This document shows positions 48,706-57,588 of a stretch of DNA of 64,000 nt, one piece after another (position 1 is the stretch's first letter; each line of letters begins with the position of its first letter). Source of the stretch: Limnohabitans sp. (GTDB taxonomy: Bacteria; Pseudomonadota; Gammaproteobacteria; Burkholderiales; Burkholderiaceae_C); the NCBI RefSeq assembly GCF_017848645.1, contig NZ_JAFEIF010000024.1:1-64000 (forward strand), given 5' to 3'. The translations under genes and the position numbers were made by a program. Below the pieces are notes generated by a model. That model ran no database searches and was not told where the DNA came from. It worked only from the letters and a program-made list of their open reading frames with translations.

Positions 48706-50285
48706 ACCCGATCTCACTTGCCCCAGCCCGCCTCATTCGCCCCAGTTGGGTTTTGCTGCTGGCCGCTGTGGTTTCTGGCTGCGCCACCTCCCTGCCCCCC
48801 CCGCAAGCAGCACCTCAGCCGCCCATGGAGAGGTTGCCTGCGGCCACAACAGCGCCAGCCGCCCCCGCCTTGGCTGCGCCCGTGCCTGTCCCGATCACCG
48901 CCCCTGTCGCCCCTGCAGCGCCACCCGTGACCGAGATGAACACAGAGCGACCGGTGTCCCTCAAACCCAATGCCCTCATTGGCCTGCAAGAGCAAACCGA
49001 CATCTGGGAGCGCATCCGCCGTGGCTTTGCCATGCCCGACCTGGACAACGATCTGGTGCGCAACCGCGAGCAGTGGTATGCCAGTCGGCCCGACTACATG
49101 CTGCGCATGACCGAGCGCTCACGCCCTTACCTGTTTCACATTGTTGAAGAACTCGAGCGCAGGAACATGCCCATGGAGCTGGCCTTGCTGCCCTTCATTG
49201 AGTCGGCCTTCAACCCCCAAGCCGTGTCCAGTGCCAAGGCCGCAGGCATGTGGCAATTCATGCCGGCCACGGGCAAGTATTTCGACCTGAAACAAAACCT
49301 GTTCAGGGACGAGCGCCGCGATGTGCTGGAGTCCACCCGCGCGGCCCTCGACTACCTGCAAAAACTCTACACCCTGTTTGGCGACTGGCACCTGGCCTTG
49401 GCCGCCTACAACTGGGGTGAGGGCAGCGTCGGCCGGGCCCTCGCGCGCAACAAGGCGCAAGGCTTGCCGCTGACCTACAGCGACCTGCGCATGCCCAATG
49501 AGACGCGCTTTTATGTGCCCAAACTGCAGGCGGTCAAAAACATTGTGGCCCAACCCGAGGCCTTCAACACCGAGTTGCCGCTCATTCAAAACCACCCCTA
49601 CTTCAAGAGCGTGGCCATCGAACGCGACATTGACGTGGCCATGGCCGCCAAACTCGCCAACGTGAGCCTGGAAGACTTCAAGGCCTTGAACCCGGCCATG
49701 AACCGCCCTGTGATTTTGGCGGCGGGCACGCCACACATTCTGCTGCCTTGGGACAACGCCACCGTCTTCGAAACCAACCTGCAAGCGCGCCCCGAGCGCC
49801 GCCTGTCGAGCTGGACGGCCTGGCAAGCGCCGCGCACCATGGGAGCCGAAGAAGTGGCCAAGCAGGTGGGCATGTCTGCAGAGCAGCTGCGCAGCGTCAA
49901 CGGCATTCCGGCCCGCATGCTGGTCAAGGCTGGCTCCACGCTGCTGGTGCCCCGCCAAGGCAAGCTGGACAACGATGTGACCGAACACCTGGCCGACAAT
50001 GGTCACCTGCTGTTGGCCCCCGAGGTGGTGTTGCGCAAGATCATGGTCAAGGCCCGCGCGGGCGATACGCTCGCGCGCCTTGCATCGCGCCACGGCGTGA
50101 GCGCCGCCAACGTGGCCGACTGGAACCGCCTCAAACCCAACGTGACATTGTCCAACGGCCAGACACTGGCCATTTACGTGCCGGCCAAGGCGTCAAGAAA
50201 GGCGACCAAATCGTCACCACGCCGCACAGAGCCACAGCGCAGCAAAGTCGCGGCCCGTCCCAGCAAAGCAGCTTCAAAGCGTTGA
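48702..50285 (+). CDS. mltD: Membrane-bound lytic murein transglycosylase D
   Basis: This 527-residue lipoprotein has the signal segment VLLLAAVVSGC with the lipobox Cys27. A Pro/Ala linker follows, then the SLT domain with catalytic Glu167 (LPFIESAFNPQAVSSAKAAG; MWQFMPATGKYF; ALAAYNWGEGSVGRA). C-terminal LysM-like domains (VMVKARAGDTLARLASRHGVSAANVADWN) and a basic tail (KATKSSPRRTEPQRSKVAAR) complete it. It cleaves glycan strands to anhydromuropeptides. It is translationally coupled to gloB. Confidence 0.94.
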   Translation: MNPISLAPARLIRPSWVLLLAAVVSGCATSLPPPQAAPQPPMERLPAATTAPAAPALAAPVPVPITAPVAPAAPPVTEMNTERPVSLKPNALIGLQEQTDIWERIRRGFAMPDLDNDLVRNREQWYASRPDYMLRMTERSRPYLFHIVEELERRNMPMELALLPFIESAFNPQAVSSAKAAGMWQFMPATGKYFDLKQNLFRDERRDVLESTRAALDYLQKLYTLFGDWHLALAAYNWGEGSVGRALARNKAQGLPLTYSDLRMPNETRFYVPKLQAVKNIVAQPEAFNTELPLIQNHPYFKSVAIERDIDVAMAAKLANVSLEDFKALNPAMNRPVILAAGTPHILLPWDNATVFETNLQARPERRLSSWTAWQAPRTMGAEEVAKQVGMSAEQLRSVNGIPARMLVKAGSTLLVPRQGKLDNDVTEHLADNGHLLLAPEVVLRKIMVKARAGDTLARLASRHGVSAANVADWNRLKPNVTLSNGQTLAIYVPAKASRKATKSSPRRTEPQRSKVAARPSKAASKR

Positions 50286-50336
50286 ACACCGAACGGCGGC
50301 TGCGGGGGTGAATCAAAACCCCACACCCCAAGCCCG

Positions 50337-51392
50337 TCAGGACAGCCAGCGCCCTTTGGACTTCTGAGCGAAAGCATTGGTGAAAGTCCGCTCAGGCAAA
50401 ACCTGCCGAGGTCCGATCGCGCCAATCAGCTTGGCATTGACACGCCAGGCATGGGCCACGTCTTCGCCGCGCACCAGGCCATCGACCGCATACGACTCGC
50501 GCAGCTTCTCAAAAGCGCCCAGGTAAATCGCCCGGTCGCCCATCCAGTGGCTGGCGGGCACCGTCCGCAAAATATCGGTCAAACCCGCCGTCTGCAGCCA
50601 CTTGAGCGCCTGCACCACGCCGTCGCTCAGAGCCTGCACCCGATCGGGATGCTGCTGCAGAAAATCCACATGCGCCAACAAGCTGGCTCCCGGCACCGAG
50701 CCCCCCATCAACTGGCGCGTGCCCTGCAAGGTCCGGGCATCGCCCAGCAAGCGAATATCGTTTTTTTGTTCCAGCCAATGCATGACCGGGTCCGGATTGC
50801 ACAGGGCATCGATGCTGCCGCTGCGCAGCGCCTCCATCACCCCCTGCGAGGAGCCCACCGGGACAAACACCACATCCTCCCCCGTCAAGCCTTGGCGCAG
50901 CAACCATTGGCAGGCCGTCCAGTGGGTGGACGAGTCCAAAGCCGAAATGCCCAGACGCGCGCCCCGGATGTCCGCCCCTGAGCGCCAAGCCATGCCGCCA
51001 CGCGTGCTGCCCCCTATGCTGACCTGAGGCGTTCGGCTCATTTGCACAAAACTTTGGTAGTTGAGCCCCTTCAGATGCAAGCCAAACAGATGCTCATAAG
51101 CCCCAGCCACCACATCGGCCTGCCCCGCCAGGGCCAGGCTCAAGGCCTTGGCACCCGACTCCTGAGGCAACCACTCCAGCTGCACGCCCGCTTGCCGGAA
51201 AAACCCCAGCCGATCGGCCAGGGTCAGGGGCAGGTGGTACAGGCTTTGGCTGGCGGCCAATGCCAAACGCACACGCGGCAAGGCGCGCCCCGCCTCGGAG
51301 GCGCGGGCCGCAGGCGTTTGCGTGGCGGCAAGCGTCGCCACGGCGGCCAGCAACAGCGATCGGCGAGAAACATGGGCTGATTTCACCCGCAT
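50337..51392 (-). CDS. Periplasmic ABC-type substrate-binding protein (NMT1/SsuA-like)
   Basis: This 351-residue exported protein has a Tat-like signal (HVSRRSLLLAAVATLAATQTPAARA) and then the NMT1/THI5-like fold of sulfonate, nitrate or pyrimidine-precursor binding proteins (RLALAASQSLYHLPLTLADRLGFFRQAGV; LSLALAGQADVVAGAYEH; IDALCNPDPVMHWLEQ). No permease or ATPase gene is adjacent, so its ligand and partners are unknown. The start at 51392 was chosen to place the RR motif near the N-terminus. Confidence 0.85.
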   Translation of the reverse strand: MRVKSAHVSRRSLLLAAVATLAATQTPAARASEAGRALPRVRLALAASQSLYHLPLTLADRLGFFRQAGVQLEWLPQESGAKALSLALAGQADVVAGAYEHLFGLHLKGLNYQSFVQMSRTPQVSIGGSTRGGMAWRSGADIRGARLGISALDSSTHWTACQWLLRQGLTGEDVVFVPVGSSQGVMEALRSGSIDALCNPDPVMHWLEQKNDIRLLGDARTLQGTRQLMGGSVPGASLLAHVDFLQQHPDRVQALSDGVVQALKWLQTAGLTDILRTVPASHWMGDRAIYLGAFEKLRESYAVDGLVRGEDVAHAWRVNAKLIGAIGPRQVLPERTFTNAFAQKSKGRWLS

Positions 51393-51568
51393 CACTCCAA
51401 GAAAAAAATGAACAGGCTTGCAGCTTAAACAGGCGCGGCGCATCGCGCATCGGGATTGATCCCGAGCGGGTTTTCACGTAATGGATTGCAGGTAATTGAC
51501 AAGTCCCAACCCAAGGACTTGCAGGCCCAAAGTTGTTGAGCATCCAACTGAGCGGGCTGTTCAGTAGC

Positions 51569-52159
51569 TCAGCGGCGGTCAACCAAAGCATGGGCGATGG
51601 TGCCCAAGTCGACGTATTCGAGCTCGCTGCCCGCAGGCACGCCCCGAGCCAGGCGCGTGACCCGCAGGCCCTGCTGGCGGATCATCTCCGAGATCACATG
51701 CGCGGTGGCTTCGCCCTCGGCGGTGAAGTTGGTGGCCAAAATCACCTCGGTCAAGACGCCATCGCCCACGCGTTGTTTGAGTTTGGCCAGGCCAATGTCG
51801 TGCGGGCCAATGCCATCGAGCGGGCTGAGCTTGCCCATCAGCACGAAATACAAGCCCCGGTAGGTGCCCGTGCGCTCAATGGCCGACTGGTCAGCCGGGG
51901 TTTCGATCACGCACAAAACGGTGCGGTCACGGGTGGCATCAAGGCAGGTGTCGCACAACTCGGCCTCGGTGAAGGTGTGGCAGCTCTCGCAGTGGCGAAT
52001 TTTCTGCACCGCATTGTCCAAAGCAGCCGCCAGTTGCCGAGCCGTGGCCCGGTCGTTTTGCAGCAGCTGAAAAGCCATGCGCTGGGCCGACTTGATGCCC
52101 ACCCCCGGCAAGCCCTTGAGGGCTTGCACCAGTGTGGCAAGGGCGTGGGTGTCGGCCAT
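51569..52159 (-). CDS. recR: Recombination mediator protein RecR
   Basis: This 196-residue protein acts in RecFOR repair of gapped DNA. It has the N-terminal helix-hairpin-helix ([17 protein letters not shown]), the C4 zinc finger ([16 protein letters not shown]) and the Toprim domain ([33 protein letters not shown]). It is the last gene of dnaX-ebfC-recR. Confidence 0.96.
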   Translation of the reverse strand: MADTHALATLVQALKGLPGVGIKSAQRMAFQLLQNDRATARQLAAALDNAVQKIRHCESCHTFTEAELCDTCLDATRDRTVLCVIETPADQSAIERTGTYRGLYFVLMGKLSPLDGIGPHDIGLAKLKQRVGDGVLTEVILATNFTAEGEATAHVISEMIRQQGLRVTRLARGVPAGSELEYVDLGTIAHALVDRR

Positions 52160-52169
52160 GTTCAGACGC

Positions 52170-52493
52170 TCAGAAAGGCAGTTTCATGCCCGGTGGCAAA
52201 CCGGCGGTGAGCTTGCCCATTTTTTGAGCAGAAACCTCTTCGGCCATGCGCACGGCGTCGTTGAAGGCCGCAGCCACCAAGTCTTCCAGCATGTCCTTGT
52301 CATCGGCCAGCAAGCTGGGGTCGATGGTCACGCGGCGCACGCTGTGTTTGCAGGTCATCAGCACCTTGACCATGCCGGAGCCGGACTGGCCCTCGACCTC
52401 GACAAACGCCAGTTCGTCCTGGGCTTTTTTCAGGTTGTCCTGCATGGCCTGGGCCTGCTTCATGAGACCGGCGAGTTGTCCTTTGTTGAACAT
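52170..52493 (-). CDS. ebfC: YbaB/EbfC nucleoid-associated protein
   Basis: This 107-residue DNA-binding dimer of the YbaB/EbfC family has the N-terminal helix [21 protein letters not shown], the central sheet ([21 protein letters not shown]) and a C-terminal helix with [15 protein letters not shown]. It is located between dnaX and recR, the standard position. Confidence 0.95.
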   Translation of the reverse strand: MFNKGQLAGLMKQAQAMQDNLKKAQDELAFVEVEGQSGSGMVKVLMTCKHSVRRVTIDPSLLADDKDMLEDLVAAAFNDAVRMAEEVSAQKMGKLTAGLPPGMKLPF

Positions 52494-52533
52494 GGTGTTT
52501 CCTTAGAAATGAAATGAAAAATGAGGGGAAAAA

Positions 52534-54516
52534 TCAAATCAGCTGGATGCTGCCGGGCACGATTTTGGCCCCGAAATCACGCACCATGGCCTGCACCAAG
52601 GGGTCGTTTTGAATGAGTTCTTGCGCGGCCAGCATTTTTTCGGCAGCTTTCACGGCCAGACGCCGAGCCGGGCTGTCGCTCACCGGGCCGATCTCGATGT
52701 GCAGCTTCACATCGCCGTGGCCTGCTGACAGCAATGCCGCCTGCAGGCGCTCGCGGCTGGCGGTGTGGTTCAGGGTTTCGCGCTCCACGCGCAGCTGCCA
52801 CTGCGCACCGTCGCGGCCAAGCAGTTGCGACTGCAAAGCCAGCTCGCGCACCAGCGCGGTGATGGCTTCCTGGTCCAACAGGCCTTGCACCACTTCCAGC
52901 CAGACATCGCCTTCGGGCGTGGCCTGCACTGCAGCCGGTGCAGCGGCACGGGGCATGTCCAAGCGGGCCGAAGGCTCGGGCGCTTCACGCACGGGCAAAG
53001 CACGCAAGGCAGGCATCGGTGAGGCAGCCACTGCGGGGGCCGTGGCAAAGGCTTGGCCGTCTGGATCGGCGTAGTCGGTCGTGTCCGGCCAATCCTCCCA
53101 AGGCGGCGGCTCGTGGCTGGCTGGGGCTGCAGGCTGAGCGACCGGGTGGGGTGAAACAGGCTCGGCCTTGGCTGCAAGGGCTGCAGGAGGCGGGGTGTCC
53201 AACACCACTGGGGCGACCCTAGACACCGTCAAGTGAGCAGGTGCAGAGGCAGTTTGTGGGGCAATTAACGGAGCAGATACTGGGGCAGGTGCAGCCGCAG
53301 CTTCAACCCGTGGACTGTCGCTGGCACTTGGACTGGCACTTGGACTGGCACTTGGACTGGCACTTGGTCTGGCACTAGGGCTGGTCAGCGGACTTTTTTT
53401 TTCTGCCGTTCCCGCCGGGGGTTTGAAGGCCAGCAGGCGCAGCAGCACCATGGTCAGCGCCGCGTACTCGTCCGGGGCCAGGCCCAGCTCGGTGCGCCCG
53501 TGCAGGCACAGGCTGTAGAGCAATTGGGTTTCTTCGGCGGGCATGGCAGCGGCCAGTTCGGCCAGGCCCTGCGTGTCGGGGTCTTCGCCGTCTTGCGCCA
53601 TACCGGGCACCATCTGCATCACCGCCATGCGCTGCAGCAGCATGGCCATGTCTTCCAGCGTGGCGGCGGCCGACACGCCCTGCAGGCGCAAGGCATTGAC
53701 CTGGTTGACCACGGTGGCCCCGTCGCCATCGGTCAAAGCACGGATGAGTTGCAGCACATGGCTGCGGTCCACGCTGCCCAGCATCTGGCGCACGCCGGCT
53801 TCTTGCAACTGGCCGTTGCCAAAGGCAATGGCCTGGTCGGTCAGGCTCAGCGCGTCACGCATCGAGCCGCGTGCGGCGCGGGCCAGAAGGCGCAAGGCCA
53901 GCGGCTCGGCGCTCAGCTGTTCAGCGGCCAGCACCTGGGTCAGGTGTTCAAACACCGTCTCGGGGGCCATGGGCCGCAGGTTGAACTGCAGGCAGCGCGA
54001 GAGCACCGTCACCGGCACCTTTTGCGGGTCGGTCGTGGCCAGCACAAACTTCAAATATTCCGGGGGCTCTTCGAGGGTCTTCAACATCGCGTTGAACGCG
54101 GTGTTGGTCAGCATGTGCACCTCATCGATCATGAAGACCTTGAAGCGCCCCTGCACGGGCTTGTAAACCGCCTGCTCCAGCAGGCTTTGCACCTCGTCCA
54201 CACCCCGGTTCGAGGCCGCGTCGAGTTCGGTGTAATCCACAAAACGACCGGCGTCGATGTCGCGGCAAGCCTGGCACACGCCGCAGGGCTCGGCGGTGAT
54301 GCCGCCCTGCCCGTCTGCGCCCTGGCAGTTGAGCGACTTGGCCAAAATGCGCGACACCGTGGTCTTGCCCACACCCCGGGTACCCGTGAACAAGTAGGCA
54401 TGGTGCAGGCGCTGCTGCACCAAGGCATTGGTCAGGGCCTGAACCACGTGCTCCTGCCCCACCATTTCGGTGAAATTGCGGGGGCGGTATTTGCGCGCGA
54501 GGACAAGGTAAGACAT
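52534..54516 (-). CDS. dnaX: DNA polymerase III subunits gamma and tau
   Basis: This 660-residue clamp-loader ATPase has Walker A GTRGVGKTTVSRILA, the zinc module Cys set (CGVCQACRDID), DEVHMLT and SRC (LSRCLQFNLRP). The Ala/Pro/Ser-rich middle contains a SASP repeat. The tau-specific C-terminus follows (WLEVVQGLLDQEAITALVRELALQSQLLG). At codons 372-375 a run of nine A then G lies in frame; a slip either way ends after 376 or 380 residues, giving a gamma-like product. It begins the dnaX-ebfC-recR operon. Confidence 0.96.
   Translation of the reverse strand: MSYLVLARKYRPRNFTEMVGQEHVVQALTNALVQQRLHHAYLFTGTRGVGKTTVSRILAKSLNCQGADGQGGITAEPCGVCQACRDIDAGRFVDYTELDAASNRGVDEVQSLLEQAVYKPVQGRFKVFMIDEVHMLTNTAFNAMLKTLEEPPEYLKFVLATTDPQKVPVTVLSRCLQFNLRPMAPETVFEHLTQVLAAEQLSAEPLALRLLARAARGSMRDALSLTDQAIAFGNGQLQEAGVRQMLGSVDRSHVLQLIRALTDGDGATVVNQVNALRLQGVSAAATLEDMAMLLQRMAVMQMVPGMAQDGEDPDTQGLAELAAAMPAEETQLLYSLCLHGRTELGLAPDEYAALTMVLLRLLAFKPPAGTAEKKSPLTSPSARPSASPSASPSASPSASDSPRVEAAAAPAPVSAPLIAPQTASAPAHLTVSRVAPVVLDTPPPAALAAKAEPVSPHPVAQPAAPASHEPPPWEDWPDTTDYADPDGQAFATAPAVAASPMPALRALPVREAPEPSARLDMPRAAAPAAVQATPEGDVWLEVVQGLLDQEAITALVRELALQSQLLGRDGAQWQLRVERETLNHTASRERLQAALLSAGHGDVKLHIEIGPVSDSPARRLAVKAAEKMLAAQELIQNDPLVQAMVRDFGAKIVPGSIQLI
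53321..53377. repeat. 12-bp tandem repeat in dnaX
   Basis: The unit CTGGCACTTGGA is repeated three times exactly, then CTGGCACTTGGT and a partial unit. It encodes Ser-Ala-Ser-Pro steps in the linker between the ATPase core and the tau domain, and is likely variable in copy number between strains. Confidence 0.9.
53394..53402 (-). promoter_or_regulatory. A9 slippage site in dnaX (candidate programmed gamma/tau switch)
   Basis: The coding strand reads GCA GAA AAA AAA AGT. A minus-one shift gives AAG TCC GCT GAC CAG CCC TAG (380 residues), and a plus-one shift gives GTC CGC TGA (376 residues). Both shortened products would keep the ATPase and oligomerisation domains and lose the tau tail, like known gamma subunits. 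Confidence 0.6.
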
Positions 54517-54634
54517 GGGGGCTGATTCTATCGGGCTGGCAGGCTGCCCCGCAGCCCACCCGTCTCGGACAGGGGCAAGTCAGTGCCCCCAAGCGGGATC
54601 GACCGGAGGGAAAACCGTAAAAAACAGGCCCGCC

Positions 54635-54664
54635 CTGAAAAGCCCTTGCCAGCTCGCCTACAAT
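54635..54664 (+). promoter_or_regulatory. Candidate promoter of the 4.5S RNA gene
   Basis: CTGAAA (54635-54640) and TACAAT (54659-54664) are separated by 18 bp, and transcription would begin close to 54671, just where the RNA's 5' stem starts. Confidence 0.55.
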
Positions 54665-54671
54665 CACCCCC

Positions 54672-54765
54672 GACGGGCCTTCCCGCATGGTGAAGCGGCC
54701 AACCGGGTCAGGTGGGGAACCAAGCAGCCCTAACTGTGAATCCAGTGCCGGGGTCAAGGCTCGTC
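54672..54765 (+). ncRNA. ffs: 4.5S RNA of the signal recognition particle (small bacterial type)
   Basis: The universally conserved core GTCAGGTGGGGAACCAAGCAG with following CC lies at 54707-54729, matching the SRP RNA tetraloop/asymmetric-loop region. The ends pair: GACGGGCCTT (54672-54681) with AAGGCTCGTC (54756-54765), 9 of 10 bases. The size of about 94 nt is right for a small SRP RNA, and adjacency to dnaX is common in proteobacteria. It binds Ffh for co-translational membrane targeting. It is divergent from dnaX. The rest of the gap to 54880 shows only a pyrimidine-rich stretch (ACCTTCTTT) after the 3' end. Confidence 0.93.
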
Positions 54766-54879
54766 ACCTTCTTTCAGTGCCTTGCCGACTCAGCGCAACG
54801 CACGTTCAGCAGCTTGCATGGGTCCATGCCCACAAGCTGCACACCCCTGACCCCACTCCAATTTTTTGGCACCGCCGAC

Positions 54880-55902
54880 TCAAGGCCGGACAGTGCCCGG
54901 GGGCGGCACATCGCGTCCCAATATGCGCTGCCCCAGCCATTGCAAGCCCTCACCCACGTCCATGCGGCGACTGCGTTGCTCGGCCACAGGGTGGTTTTGG
55001 CCCGCCATCAGGGGCGGGCCGATGTCGAAAGAAAACACATAGTCGGGCTCCTGCCCCATGCGCAGGTCGGTCACCACCAAGCTCTCGCTGTTGCGCTGCA
55101 CCTTGAAAAACCCGTCGGTGAACCGCGCCAGGCGCTGCAGCTGGGGGTGGTCAGCGTTTTGCGCAGCCAAAGCGCCACCGCGCTCGTGTGCCTCAAAGCG
55201 AATGGCCCGCCCGCCGTCCATCAAGGCATAAATGCCTTCGTGAAAGCGTTCCCCATCGAGTGCCACCACGCGCCACACCAAGGTGCTCAAGGGCGCGGGT
55301 GTCACCATCAGCTGCTGGGTGGGCAGGCCTTGGGATTGCAAGGACTGGCGAGCATGCTGCGTGACCCAACCCTGCGCCAGCGCACTCCAGGCCAGGTAAG
55401 CGGTGCTGAAAGCCAAGGCCCAGCCGTTGATGGCCAAAGCCCGGCCCACCGTTTTGACGCACAGCGCTGCCACCACGCCTGCCAGCAAGGGCAGCGAATA
55501 CACCGGGTCGATGATGAACATGCTGCCCAAACCATAGGCCTCATCAGAGAAGGGCTGGAACACCTGGGTGCCGTAAATCGTCATCAGGTCCAGCAAGGGA
55601 TGCGTGACCAGCGCCAGCATCAGCGCCCACCACCAACGGCCATACAGCTGCGGCTGACGGTGAAGGCGGCTCACCGCCCATGCCATGGGGAACGCAAAGA
55701 GCGTGAGCAAGAGCAAGGCGTGCGACTCGGCGCGGTGGCGGATCATGTTCAAGATCGGGTCGCCGTGGTCCAGCAGCACATCCAGATCGGGCAGCAGGCC
55801 CGCCACGCCGCCCCACAGGGCCGACTTCCACAACGCGGTGCGCCGCCCCATGACGGCCACGCCAATCGAGGCGCCCAAAAGTACTTGTGTGACGGAATCC
55901 AT
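54880..55902 (-). CDS. Membrane-bound metal-dependent hydrolase (YdjM/DUF457 family)
   Basis: This 340-residue inner-membrane protein has the N-terminal family domain DSVTQVLLGASIGVAVMGRR, then LLPDLDVLLDHGDP and RHRAESHALL (Asp/His metal-site candidates) and ALVTHPLLDLMTIYGTQVF. About five membrane helices lie in the first 180 residues, and a C-terminal soluble region follows. Related YdjM in E. coli is SOS-induced, but no function is established. It is convergent with ffs. Confidence 0.88.
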   Translation of the reverse strand: MDSVTQVLLGASIGVAVMGRRTALWKSALWGGVAGLLPDLDVLLDHGDPILNMIRHRAESHALLLLTLFAFPMAWAVSRLHRQPQLYGRWWWALMLALVTHPLLDLMTIYGTQVFQPFSDEAYGLGSMFIIDPVYSLPLLAGVVAALCVKTVGRALAINGWALAFSTAYLAWSALAQGWVTQHARQSLQSQGLPTQQLMVTPAPLSTLVWRVVALDGERFHEGIYALMDGGRAIRFEAHERGGALAAQNADHPQLQRLARFTDGFFKVQRNSESLVVTDLRMGQEPDYVFSFDIGPPLMAGQNHPVAEQRSRRMDVGEGLQWLGQRILGRDVPPPGTVRP

Positions 55903-56110
55903 GGTGCTGTTCTAGGCGAGTGACTTGACGAAGGTCAACACCATAACGGCTTTTGCATGCCCTCAGCCCTTACAGGTCGTTGTACGGGCCGTTGGGGCGT
56001 GGCCAGATAGATCTACACCAGCGCCAAATGGCCAAGACCTTGACCTGCATCAGACACAGCTGGATCAGCCACTTTTAAAAAGGAAGGCTCAAGACACGAG
56101 GAGACAGGCC

Positions 56111-56953
56111 ATGACACAAATGCACCATTCCCGCAGCATGCCCACCTTGGACGCGGTGCCCAGCACCTTGCTGGTGCCCTTGGTGGCCCGGGCGCGTGGG
56201 GCGACTATTTTTCCTTGGCTGGACCCGCACGATGCGCAAGCCCAGCAGGTGCTGCAAAACAGCCACACGCTGGTGGACCCGCTGCTGCAAGACCGCGCCT
56301 CGGTGCTCAACGTGCTGTGGCGCACCCGCCTGATCAAGCAAATTGGCGATGCGTTCTTCCAGCAACACCCGGGGGCTATGGGCATCAACCTGGGCGCGGG
56401 TTTGTCGGATTATTTTCAGTGGCTGGACAACGGGCACAACCACTGGCTGGATGTGGATCTGGAGCCCGTGGTGGCCATGCGCCATGAACTGTTGAGCCCG
56501 CACTCGGACACCGCGAAAAACGGCCACATCGACCTGAGTCAACCGGGCTGGTGGCAGCGCCTGCCCGCCAGCGTGCGCGAGGCCAACGCACCGCTGCTGC
56601 TGGTCTGCGAAGGCGTGCTGATGTACCTCACACCCACACAGGTCAAGGCCGTGCTGCAAGAGATTGGCGAGAACGCCCACGAAGGCTCGCAGCTGGTGTG
56701 TGACTTTATGACACCCCTGGGCATTGGCCAGGCCCGCTTGGTACCCAGCGTTTCGGGCACCGGGGCGCAGTTTTTATGGGGCGCCCACAACGGGCTGGAG
56801 GTGGCCCGGCAGCACCAACGCCTGGAACTGCTGGCGCAACACACAGTGGCCGAGGCCTATGGCCCCGCTTGCTGCTGGGCCGAGATCTGCCTGAGCCCTT
56901 GGACGGGCGGGCCCCTGTATGGCTTGGCGCACCTGCAAATCACCGAGCCCTGA
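56111..56953 (+). CDS. Class I SAM methyltransferase of the PPM1/leucine carboxyl methyltransferase type
   Basis: This 280-residue protein resembles the O-methyltransferase family related to Tcmp/LCMT (VPSTLLVPLVARARG; RTRLIKQIGDAFFQQHPGAMGINLGAGLSD; LDVDLEPVVAMRHELL; LLVCEGVLMYLTPTQVKAVLQEI). GINLGAGLSDYF is the SAM-binding glycine loop. A GAGGAGA site precedes the ATG by about 8 bp. The substrate is unknown; such proteins often act in polyketide or antibiotic chemistry, but nothing else here points that way. Confidence 0.85.
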   Translation: MTQMHHSRSMPTLDAVPSTLLVPLVARARGATIFPWLDPHDAQAQQVLQNSHTLVDPLLQDRASVLNVLWRTRLIKQIGDAFFQQHPGAMGINLGAGLSDYFQWLDNGHNHWLDVDLEPVVAMRHELLSPHSDTAKNGHIDLSQPGWWQRLPASVREANAPLLLVCEGVLMYLTPTQVKAVLQEIGENAHEGSQLVCDFMTPLGIGQARLVPSVSGTGAQFLWGAHNGLEVARQHQRLELLAQHTVAEAYGPACCWAEICLSPWTGGPLYGLAHLQITEP

Positions 56954-57053
56954 AAGGGGTCCATGGGTTGCAATAGCCACCCAGCCTGCAGCCTGAGGGC
57001 TTGGCGTGATAATTGGCAGCTCACTTTCGTGCCGCCTTGTTTTCTTCAACGCC

Positions 57054-57554
57054 ATGACCACCACCGCCACACCCACCACAACCTCCACCCTGATGCCCTG
57101 GACCGACTCGCTCCACACCGGCGACGCCCGAATGGACGAAACGCACCAGGAATTTGTGGACATGATCAACCAGATTCTGGCCACCCCCGAAGACCAGCAG
57201 CTGCCGGTCTACAAGGCGTTTTTGAACCACACGGTCGAGCACTTTGCGCAAGAAGAGCGCTGGATGCTGGCCACCGGGTTTTCGGCCGACAACTGCCACG
57301 CCGAGCACCACGCCACGATTTTGGAGACCATGCGCGTGGTCGAAGCCCACTACCTGGACAGCGACCCCACCATCATCACCCGCATGGCCGAAGCGCTGGC
57401 CGAGTGGTTTCCGGGTCACGCCAACAGCATGGACGCTGGCCTGGCCGCACACCTCAAGTCGGTGGGATTTGACAGCGTGACCGAAACCCTGGCCGACCCC
57501 TCGGCCATCCAAAACGTGACCATGTCAGGTTGCGGCAGCGTCAGCTGCAGCTGA
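57054..57554 (+). CDS. Hemerythrin-domain protein
   Basis: This 166-residue four-helix non-heme di-iron protein has possible metal ligands in TDSLHTGDARMDETHQEF, NHTVEHFAQEERWM and NCHAEHHATILE. It would bind O2 or act in oxygen/NO sensing or storage. The final SGCGSVSCS tail with two Cys is unusual. The start at 57054 has a poor Shine-Dalgarno, so the N-terminus is uncertain. It precedes the aldolase gene by 34 bp. Confidence 0.85.
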   Translation: MTTTATPTTTSTLMPWTDSLHTGDARMDETHQEFVDMINQILATPEDQQLPVYKAFLNHTVEHFAQEERWMLATGFSADNCHAEHHATILETMRVVEAHYLDSDPTIITRMAEALAEWFPGHANSMDAGLAAHLKSVGFDSVTETLADPSAIQNVTMSGCGSVSCS

Positions 57555-57588
57555 ATGGCCTGACACCCCAACCCACGGACACCAGCCC

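Noticed and set aside
54712-55923. 403-codon plus-strand frame after the 4.5S RNA
   Set aside because: It begins inside the ffs RNA and runs antisense to the YdjM-like hydrolase, with no recognisable domain.
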